Positions 58,497 to 64,000 of a stretch of 64,000 bases of DNA are shown here, piece after piece (position 1 is the first letter of the stretch; each line of letters starts with the position of its first letter). The notes under the pieces are model-generated. The model was not told where the DNA came from, made no database searches, and saw nothing but the letters and a program-made list of their open reading frames with translations. Origin of the DNA: Shinella zoogloeoides (lineage in GTDB: Bacteria; Pseudomonadota; Alphaproteobacteria; Rhizobiales; Rhizobiaceae); contig NZ_CP132311.1 of the NCBI RefSeq assembly GCF_030733845.1, forward strand, positions 2,235,501-2,299,500, given 5' to 3'. Both the position numbers and the translations under genes were made by a program.

Positions 58497-58730
58497 TCAA
58501 GGCCCTTCGGTACTTTTGATTTTCTTGCGAGCCGGCTCATCTCCGGTCGAGATTTCCACGGTGGGTACCTCAGTCGTAGCGGCGTCTCCGCTGGAACCCT
58601 TCTTTGAAGCCTCGAACTCCGCTTCCGCCATTGACCAATGGCGCAAATCCTCACCGGCCGGACATCCCTCCTCCTCCCAGATCCAGTACGCACGCCGGCG
58701 AATTTGTTCATCGCGATCAACATCTGTCAT
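58497..58730 (-). CDS. DUF2934-family protein
   Basis: 77 residues from the ATG at 58730, eight bases after GAGGAG. DEQIRRRAYWIWEEEGCPAG then EDLRHWSMAEAEFEASKKGS is the DUF2934 core, followed by a polar tail ending RKKIKSTEGP. Function unknown; often near stress genes in rhizobia. Confidence 0.85.
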   Translation of the reverse strand: MTDVDRDEQIRRRAYWIWEEEGCPAGEDLRHWSMAEAEFEASKKGSSGDAATTEVPTVEISTGDEPARKKIKSTEGP

Positions 58731-58788
58731 CGATTTTCTCCTCGCTTGTGAAGGGCGCGACGACGCGGTCCCACTTTTCAGCGCCTTG

Positions 58789-58996
58789 TTATCCCGAGCC
58801 AACCTCTAATACCTCGCCCAAGGTCTCGCGGTCGACGACGTCGCCATGCTGCATGCTGGAATACGCCATCAAGTATATGCATGTCCGAGCAGCAGAGCGC
58901 ACAACTGGTCACCTTGATGATCGCGTCTCGGCCATCCTCCATCTTTACGAGGCCGTTTTCATCCAGCTTCGTGATAAAACGTGACATCATCCTCAA
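58789..58996 (-). pseudogene. N-terminal fragment of a zinc alcohol dehydrogenase, frameshifted
   Basis: RDAIIKVTSCALCCSDMHIL then DG in one frame continues one base over as YSSMQHGDVVDRETLGEVLE then VGSG and a TAA. This follows the start of glutathione-independent formaldehyde/alcohol dehydrogenases (DAIIKVTxxxxCGSDLHxY...GDxxGHExMGEVxEVGxG), with the catalytic His-Glu pair altered (DRET for GHEF). Confidence 0.65.
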
Positions 58997-58999
58997 GAC

Positions 59000-60472
59000 C
59001 TACTGACCATCCTCCGCGGAAACGGCCGGCGCGATGTCTGTTTGAGACGGCTGGCCTTCCGTAACCGTCTCCCGGGTCGACTTTTCATCTTCGCTTGATG
59101 TCGTGGCCGACGTCGTTACCCGGTCGGTCGGCAGCGGCTGCGCGGTTATCGATCCATCGGCTGCCGCCACGCGCCACACCGTATTTCCGGCATCATCGGC
59201 GATCAGCAAGGCACCGGTACCATCGATCCCAAGTCCGACCGGACGTCCATGAACCTGGCCGTTCTCCAGGAACCCGGTGACGACATCCTGCGCCTTTGCG
59301 GAAGGTCGGCCATCGGCGAACGGGATGTAGACAACCTTGTATCCGTTGAACGCGCTTCGGTTCCAGCTACCGCGGTTGCCGACGAAGGCGCCGTCGCGAA
59401 ACGCCGCGGGCAGTGCAGAGTCGTTTGTGAAGGCGAGTCCGAGTGCCGCGACGTGGCTCGACAACGCATAGTCGGGCGCAATCGCCTTCTCCACGAGATC
59501 GGAGCGTTCCGGACGGACGCGAGGATCGACATGCTGACCATAGTAGCTCCACGGCCATCCGTAGAAACCCTCCTCTTTCACGGAGGTCATGTAGTCGGGA
59601 ACAAGATTAGGGCCGAGCTCGTCCCGCTCGTTGACGACAGTCCAGAGCTCGCCCGTCCGGGGATGGAAGTTGAGCCCGTTGGGATTGCGAAGACCGGACG
59701 CAAAAACCTTTGCCGCCCCCGTTTGGCGATCGACCCGCCAAATTGCGGCCCTTCCCTTTTCGGCCTCGATCCCGCGTTCACCGACATTGGAGTTGGATCC
59801 GACCGAAGCATAGAGGAAGCGCCCATCTGGACTGAGAGCCAGATCCTTCGTCCAATGATGGTTGATTGGCCCGCCAGGCAAAGGCGTGAGGATCCGGGGT
59901 TGCGCCGTGATTGCATTGCTGCCGAGCACGTATGGATATGCAAGAATCGCATCGGCGGCAGCGACATAAAGCGTATCCTCGTACCAAGCGACGCCGAAAG
60001 GCGAATTCAAACCGGAAAGCAGATCGACGCGCTCGTCAGGCGTGCCGTTGCGGTCGCTATCACGCAGAAGGGTGATGCGATTCGTTTCACCGCCACTGCC
60101 ACCGCCGGCGGCCAAGGACATAATCCACCCGCGAATAATGTCTTTCGGACGTTCCAGCGGCTTGCCGGAGGGTGCCTTGGACTGCACGACGAGTATGTCG
60201 CCATTCGGAAGCGTGTGGACGGTGCGCGGGTTCGCCAGGTCCTTCGCGTAAGCGGTGATCGTCAGACCATCCGGAACCTTCGGCGTGTGTTCGCCCTGCC
60301 AGCCGATGACCGGCGCTACGTTAAGATCCGGCCAGAGACTTTGCGACGGCTCCGGCAGAACCGGATCCGGACCGAGCTGCTGCGCTGTATCGAAATCGTC
60401 GTCACCTCCCCTGCAGCCCACGAGGACGGCGCAGGCTAGCAAGGCCGCGATCGGCATGTGTACCTTAGACAT
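59000..60472 (-). CDS. PQQ-dependent sugar (sorbosone) dehydrogenase-like lipoprotein
   Basis: 490 residues from the ATG at 60472, six bases after AAGGAG. A lipoprotein signal ends LVGC (Cys20), so it is anchored in the periplasm-facing leaflet. The six-blade propeller typical of soluble glucose/sorbosone dehydrogenases includes VPDGLTITAYAKDLANPRTV, DRNGTPDERVDLLSGLNSPF, NHHWTKDLALSPDGRFLYAS, GLRNPNGLNFHPRTGELWTV and GNRGSWNRSAFNGYKVVYIP. PQQ genes are not nearby. A Ser/Thr-rich acidic C-terminal tail of about 40 residues is unusual. Co-transcribed with the DUF2231 gene, whose end it overlaps by eight bases. Confidence 0.88.
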   Translation of the reverse strand: MSKVHMPIAALLACAVLVGCRGGDDDFDTAQQLGPDPVLPEPSQSLWPDLNVAPVIGWQGEHTPKVPDGLTITAYAKDLANPRTVHTLPNGDILVVQSKAPSGKPLERPKDIIRGWIMSLAAGGGSGGETNRITLLRDSDRNGTPDERVDLLSGLNSPFGVAWYEDTLYVAAADAILAYPYVLGSNAITAQPRILTPLPGGPINHHWTKDLALSPDGRFLYASVGSNSNVGERGIEAEKGRAAIWRVDRQTGAAKVFASGLRNPNGLNFHPRTGELWTVVNERDELGPNLVPDYMTSVKEEGFYGWPWSYYGQHVDPRVRPERSDLVEKAIAPDYALSSHVAALGLAFTNDSALPAAFRDGAFVGNRGSWNRSAFNGYKVVYIPFADGRPSAKAQDVVTGFLENGQVHGRPVGLGIDGTGALLIADDAGNTVWRVAAADGSITAQPLPTDRVTTSATTSSEDEKSTRETVTEGQPSQTDIAPAVSAEDGQ

Positions 60473-60881
60473 GGGCATCTCCTTTCCGACCGGCGAGCGC
60501 CGTGACGCACATCACCACCACAGTGGCAACGGAAATCGTCAGTCCGTAGGGAATGACCGCGGTCCAGCCGTCCGCCGTGTGGATGAAACTGTTCAGGGCA
60601 GCGAGCCCGAACGCGATCATCTGCCCGACGACCCCGAGCCAGGTGGGGCCGTACCAGCGGCCGACGAGCGCGATCAAAGCAATGAGAACGGCAACCGCGC
60701 CGAAGACGAGGCCGGCAAGCAACAACCATTCGGAAAAGTGGAGCCAGATCAGATTCGTGGTCTGCCAGTAGGCGACGTCTGTCAGAACGGTCAGGAAGAA
60801 GCAGGCGATCGGGAACGACGAGAAGAAGCGATAGACCGCATAAGCTAACGGATGGGTGGCGGGCATGGTATAGAGTGTCAT
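60465..60881 (-). CDS. DUF2231-family membrane protein
   Basis: 138 residues with four predicted helices (FFSSFPIACFFLTVLTDVAY; LLLAGLVFGAVAVLIALIAL; LGVVGQMIAFGLAALNSFIH; YGLTISVATVVVMCVTALAG). The N-terminal His-Pro (ATHPLAYAVYRFFSSF) and the HTADGW loop are typical of the family, often linked to electron-transfer partners. Upstream of the sorbosone-dehydrogenase-like gene; may receive electrons or simply anchor it. GGAAC-type promoter ahead. Confidence 0.85.
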   Translation of the reverse strand: MTLYTMPATHPLAYAVYRFFSSFPIACFFLTVLTDVAYWQTTNLIWLHFSEWLLLAGLVFGAVAVLIALIALVGRWYGPTWLGVVGQMIAFGLAALNSFIHTADGWTAVIPYGLTISVATVVVMCVTALAGRKGDAHV

Positions 60882-60919
60882 CGGAGCGACCTGCCATTTC
60901 GCGAGGGATCTCCCGAGGA

Positions 60920-60944
60920 TACGCGCTCACGACGCAAATGTTCC
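60920..60944 (-). promoter_or_regulatory. EcfG-like promoter GGAAC-N16-CGTA
   Basis: GGAAC at 60944-60940 and CGTA at 60923-60920 on the minus strand, 39 bases upstream of the DUF2231 start. Confidence 0.45.
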
Positions 60945-60975
60945 TCGCGTACCCTTCAAGGCGAATTTCTGTCGC

Positions 60976-61103
60976 TGAACCGCGCCGGGTTTGCCGGAGG
61001 CCATTTGGTTTGAGTTATGCGGCCATGGCTGTTTCGTCCAGCATGGCGTAGTAGCGTTCTTCGGCTTCGGCAGGCGGTATGTTTCCGATGGGCTGCAGAA
61101 GTC
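60976..61103 (-). mobile_element. Right-end remnant of an IS3-family element
   Basis: Minus-strand codons from 61103 to the TAA at 61015-61017 read QPIGNIPPAEAEERYYAMLD then ETAMAA, the usual C-terminus of IS3-family OrfB transposases. The following 40 bases (61014-60976, TCAAACCAAATGGCCTCCGG onward to GGTTCA) are the IS end. Everything upstream was removed at 61103/61104, where the IS21 element begins. Confidence 0.75.
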
Positions 61104-61225
61104 TGAGAGCGGCGGTGCAAAAGTCGGCCACGGTAGCGGCGGCATAATGCTGCTGCGGGCGGAGTAAAATCCGGCCACCTATCTTCCTTCTGCAATGATC
61201 GCAGGAGGGACAGGGGATCTACACC

Positions 61226-62722
61226 GTGGAACTATATCTGAAGGTTCGTCTGGCTGTTTCGGAAGGGATGACGCAGCGTCAGGCGGCGAAGCATTTCAAC
61301 ATATCGCGCGACAGCGTGGCGAAGATGGTGTCGTATTCGACGCCACCCGGTTACCAGCGGCGATCACCGATCCGGCGTCCGAAGCTGGATGCGTTTGTTT
61401 CGACGATCGAGCATTGGCTCGACGAGGACCTGAAGGTGCCGCGCAAGCAGCGGCATACGGCCAGGCGGGTATTTGACCGCCTGCGCGACGAGTGCGGGTT
61501 CACCGGCGGCTACACGATCATCAAGGACTACATGCGCGAGCGGGATCAGCGCCGGCAGGAAGTGTTCGTGCCACTTGCCCATCCGCCGGGCCACGCGCAG
61601 GCCGATTTCGGCGAGGCGATGGTGGTGATCGGCGGTGTGGAACAGAAGGCCCGCTTCTTCGTGCTGGATCTTCCGCATAGTGATGGCTGCTATGTTCGGG
61701 CCTATCCGGCGGCGGTGGCCGAGGCCTGGGTGGACGGTCACATCCATGGATTTGCCTTCTTCGGGGGCGTGCCGCAGTCGATCGTCTACGACAACGACCG
61801 TTGCCTGGTCGCAAAGATCCTGCCCGACGGTACACGCAAGCGGGCGGTGTTGTTCAGCGGCTTCCTGTCCCACTACCTGATCCGGGATCGCTATGGGCGG
61901 CCGGGAAAGGGCAATGACAAAGGGAATGTCGAGGGCCTTGTGGGCTACGCCCGGCGCAACTTCATGGTGCCGATCCCGCAGTTTGCGACATGGGATGCGT
62001 TCAACGCCTTTCTGGAGGAGCAGTGCCGCAAACGCCAGCGCGACAGGCTGCGCGGCGAGAGCGAGACGATCGGCGAGCGCCTGCAGCGGGATCTGGCGGC
62101 CATGCGTCCATTGCCGACATCACCCTTCGATGCCTGCGATCAGGCCAGCACCAGCGTAACGGCCCAGTCCCTGGTGCGCTACAAGACCAACGACTATTCC
62201 GTGCCGGTCGCCTACGGTCATCAGGACGTCTGGGTGCGGGGCTATGTCGACGAGGTGGTGATCGGCTGCCGTGGCGAGATCATTGCTCGCCATCCGCGGT
62301 GCTGGGATCGGGAAGACGTCGTCTTCGACCCTATCCACTACCTGCCGCTGATCGAGCAGAAGATCAATTCCCTGGATCAGGCCGCCCCTCTGCAAGGCTG
62401 GGACCTGCCGGAAGAGTTCGCTACGCTGCGCCGGCTGATGGAAGGCCGCATGGCCAAGCATGGTCGGCGGGAATACGTTCAGGTTCTGCGCCTGCTGGAG
62501 AGCTTCGAGCTCGCCGACCTGCATGCGGCGGTGAAGCAGGCAATCCAGCTCGGCGCAATCGGATTCGATGCGGTCAAGCATCTGATCCTGTGCCGGGTCG
62601 AGCGACGGCCACCTCGACTGGACCTGGCGATCTATCCCTACCTGCCGAGGGCGACGGTCGAGAAGACCTCGGCGAAAGCCTACATGCGGCTTTTGTCGTC
62701 TGATGCGGGAGAAGCGGCATGA
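61226..62722 (+). CDS. istA: IS21-family transposase IstA
   Basis: 498 residues from a GTG at 61226. N-terminal HTH (EGMTQRQAAKHFNISRDSVAKMV), then the DDE integrase core: Asp in AQADFGEAMV, Asp in SIVYDNDRCL and Glu in NDKGNVEGLVGYARR. The C-terminal part (SVPVAYGHQDVWVRGYVDE) has the IstA beta-domain. The reading frame is intact, so the element could be active. Stop overlaps istB (ATGA). Confidence 0.93.
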   Translation: MELYLKVRLAVSEGMTQRQAAKHFNISRDSVAKMVSYSTPPGYQRRSPIRRPKLDAFVSTIEHWLDEDLKVPRKQRHTARRVFDRLRDECGFTGGYTIIKDYMRERDQRRQEVFVPLAHPPGHAQADFGEAMVVIGGVEQKARFFVLDLPHSDGCYVRAYPAAVAEAWVDGHIHGFAFFGGVPQSIVYDNDRCLVAKILPDGTRKRAVLFSGFLSHYLIRDRYGRPGKGNDKGNVEGLVGYARRNFMVPIPQFATWDAFNAFLEEQCRKRQRDRLRGESETIGERLQRDLAAMRPLPTSPFDACDQASTSVTAQSLVRYKTNDYSVPVAYGHQDVWVRGYVDEVVIGCRGEIIARHPRCWDREDVVFDPIHYLPLIEQKINSLDQAAPLQGWDLPEEFATLRRLMEGRMAKHGRREYVQVLRLLESFELADLHAAVKQAIQLGAIGFDAVKHLILCRVERRPPRLDLAIYPYLPRATVEKTSAKAYMRLLSSDAGEAA

Positions 62723-63477
62723 GCACCGAAGCACCCGAGATACTGCTTGCCCACTATCTCAAGACCCTGAAGCTGCCGACCTTCCAGCGCGAGTATCAGA
62801 AGCTGGCCCGGTTATGCGCCACCGAGGGCGTCGACCACATCGACTACCTGTTCCGGCTTGCCGAACGGGAGATGATCGAACGCGATCGCCGCAAGGTCGA
62901 ACGCCGGATCAAGGCGGCCAAATTCCCTGTCGTCAAAAGCCTCGACAGCTTCGACTTCACAGCCATCCCCAAGCTGAACAAGATGCAAGTGCTGGAGCTG
63001 GCACGTTGCGAGTGGATCGACCGCCGCGAGAACGTGATCGCTCTCGGCCCCAGCGGCACGGGCAAGACGCATGTCGCACTCGGCCTCGGACTGGCGGCCT
63101 GCCAGAAGGGGCTGTCCGTCGGCTTCACCACGGCCGCCGCCCTGGTCAGTGAGATGATGGAGGCGCGTGACGAGCGGCGTCTGCTCCGTTTCCAAAAGCA
63201 GATGGCAGCCTACAAGCTGCTGATCATCGATGAGCTGGGCTTCGTGCCGCTGTCCAAGACCGGCGCGGAATTGTTGTTCGAGTTGATCTCCCAGCGTTAC
63301 GAGCGCGGTGCGACCATGATCACCAGCAATCTGCCTTTCGACGAATGGACGGAAACCCTGGGGTCCGAGCGTCTGACCGGCGCCCTGCTCGATCGCATCA
63401 CCCACCACGTCAACATCCTCGAGATGAACGGCGACAGCTACCGTCTCGCCCAAAGCCGCGCCCGAAAGGCCGGCTGA
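62719..63477 (+). CDS. istB: IS21-family helper ATPase IstB
   Basis: 252 residues of the AAA+ DnaC-like family. Walker A is GPSGTGKTHVALGLGLAA, Walker B LLIIDELGFVPLS, and the sensor region ERGATMITSNLPFDEW. The N-terminal half binds DNA and IstA. Intact and translationally coupled to istA. Confidence 0.93.
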   Translation: MSTEAPEILLAHYLKTLKLPTFQREYQKLARLCATEGVDHIDYLFRLAEREMIERDRRKVERRIKAAKFPVVKSLDSFDFTAIPKLNKMQVLELARCEWIDRRENVIALGPSGTGKTHVALGLGLAACQKGLSVGFTTAAALVSEMMEARDERRLLRFQKQMAAYKLLIIDELGFVPLSKTGAELLFELISQRYERGATMITSNLPFDEWTETLGSERLTGALLDRITHHVNILEMNGDSYRLAQSRARKAG

Positions 63478-63497
63478 CGCCTTCTCTGAAAATCGCC

Positions 63498-63554
63498 GCG
63501 CGCGCCTGAGACCCCCGCTCGGGCTACGCCCTCCCGGCGGTCTCAGGCGCGCGC
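63498..63554. terminator. 16-bp perfect inverted repeat after istB
   Basis: GCGCGCGCCTGAGACC (63498-63513) and GGTCTCAGGCGCGCGC (63539-63554) can form a long hairpin inside the IS, probably ending istAB transcription or blocking readthrough. No T-tract. Confidence 0.5.
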
Positions 63555-63609
63555 CAAGGTGGCCGACTTTTGCTCCGCCCCGTGGCCGGTTTTTACTCCG
63601 CCGTTGACA

Positions 63610-63824
63610 CATGGGCCATCAGTCAGCCTTCAAGTTCTAAAGGCCTGCTCCGTGAGCGCTTGAAAAGGAGTGGCGGCAATAAAGAGCCCGTCAGCAACGC
63701 GCTCTCAGCTCAAGCCGCATATACGGCCCGAGGAATTTGGACGGCCGAGCCCACGTTTCGAGATGCCTTTTTGGGCACGAGATGGCCGCGCTCGAGGATA
63801 TGCGGTCCCCGTCCAATAGATTTA
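63610..63824. other. Non-coding stretch between IS21 and the GGDEF gene
   Basis: No gene or recognisable remnant in 215 bases; short open frames lack ribosome sites and protein-like composition. Confidence 0.4.
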
Positions 63825-64000
63825 TTAAGCTCGCGCTGTTCTTTCCCGCATCGTCTGGAAACAACATCGGTCTTTTCCTTTAGCCTTTGCTTCATAGAGT
63901 AATTTGTCCGCCGCGCCTAGCAGTTGATCTAAGTCTGTCGTTGCCTTCGCCCATACTCCTCCGACACTCGCCCGAACATCTACGCTACCCTGAACGATTC
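63825..64000 (-). CDS. C-terminus of a GGDEF-domain (diguanylate cyclase) protein, 5' part beyond the window
   Basis: The last 58 codons on the minus strand read VDVRASVGGVWAKATTDLDQ then LLGAADKLLYEAKAKGKDRC, ending RERTARA and TAA at 63825-63827. ASVGG...ADKLLYEAKAKGKDR is the typical end of GGDEF domains. The GG(D/E)EF site itself lies outside the window, so activity cannot be judged. Confidence 0.75.
   Translation of the reverse strand, partial: IVQGSVDVRASVGGVWAKATTDLDQLLGAADKLLYEAKAKGKDRCCFQTMRERTARA

Larger units (their letters stand above)
61104..63609 (+). mobile_element. IS21-family insertion sequence, apparently complete
   Basis: Holds istA and istB in the usual overlap. The left end TGAGAGC-GGCGGTGCAAAAGTCGGCCAC and the reverse complement of the right end TGTCAAC-GGCGGAGTAAAAACCGGCCAC align. 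Each end has a second inner copy (61158-61179 and 63558-63579), the multiple terminal repeats typical of IS21. Ends are therefore placed at 61104 and 63609, within a few bases. I see no target duplication (left flank GAAGTC, right flank CATGGG). Confidence 0.85.

Noticed and set aside
1..64000. CRISPR array or anti-phage defence island
   Set aside because: No regularly spaced short repeats and no cas, restriction-modification, toxin-antitoxin or reverse-transcriptase genes were seen; the mobile part holds only IS genes and relics.

Overview
The window is a high-GC stretch of an alphaproteobacterial genome, most likely a member of the Rhizobiaceae (Rhizobium, Sinorhizobium, Shinella or Agrobacterium type; the genus cannot be fixed from sequence alone). 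This rests on the Aap-type amino-acid transporter, the NasS/NasT-nrtP-nirBD-nasA layout, a choline-binding protein of ChoX type, a rhizobial-style Lsr system, many small rhizobial stress proteins, and GGAAC-type extracytoplasmic sigma promoters.

Layout. 1-8.7 kb: a minus-strand operon for an AapJQM-like amino-acid importer plus an amidohydrolase that runs off the left edge; a divergent cupin and FAD oxidoreductase; a GntR regulator; a serine hydrolase. 8.9-17.8 kb: a LuxR-type regulator, two small proteins, an MFS carrier, a TPR/winged-helix protein, a beta-propeller protein, a DUF1989 protein, and a P450-acyltransferase pair preceded by a small membrane protein. 17.8-25.4 kb: an acetone-carboxylase-type operon (acxABC) with an SDR dehydrogenase and an orphan choline-binding protein, divergent from a LuxR solo. 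25.4-31.3 kb: a LacI regulator and a YtfQRT-YjfF-like sugar ABC transporter. 31.2-41.2 kb: the assimilatory nitrate cluster nasT-nasS-leader-nrtP-nirB-nirD-nasA-cysG, all on the minus strand, with cysG cut short where it meets the sugar transporter. 41.3-43.9 kb: a cluster of small stress-type genes (CsbD, DUF892, a 24-residue membrane peptide). 43.9-52.9 kb: a complete AI-2 (Lsr) uptake and processing system in two divergent operons (lsrRKG and lsrACDB plus a class II aldolase). 53.0-55.6 kb: treZ and a pyridoxamine-phosphate-oxidase-fold protein.

From 55.6 kb to the right edge gene density falls and the sequence looks like a worn genomic island. It holds a 48-bp 3' fragment of a tRNA-Gly, broken pieces of an isochorismatase, a glycosyltransferase-type protein, an alcohol dehydrogenase and an IS3 transposase. 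Intact genes among them encode HD-domain, DUF2934, PQQ-sugar-dehydrogenase-like and DUF2231 proteins. An intact IS21-family element (istA/istB) follows, and the window ends inside a GGDEF protein.

How the parts work together. The nitrate cluster shows a full regulatory logic: a near-consensus sigma-54 promoter, two ANTAR-type hairpins and an overlapping intrinsic terminator precede nrtP, and the cognate NasS/NasT pair lies just upstream. The Lsr block imports, phosphorylates and processes AI-2 under LsrR. Several stress genes share GGAAC-N16/17 promoter-like sequences, which suggests one general-stress regulon spread over the window. The catabolic modules (Aap/amidohydrolase/oxidoreductase, acetone carboxylase, sugar ABC) each have a local regulator.
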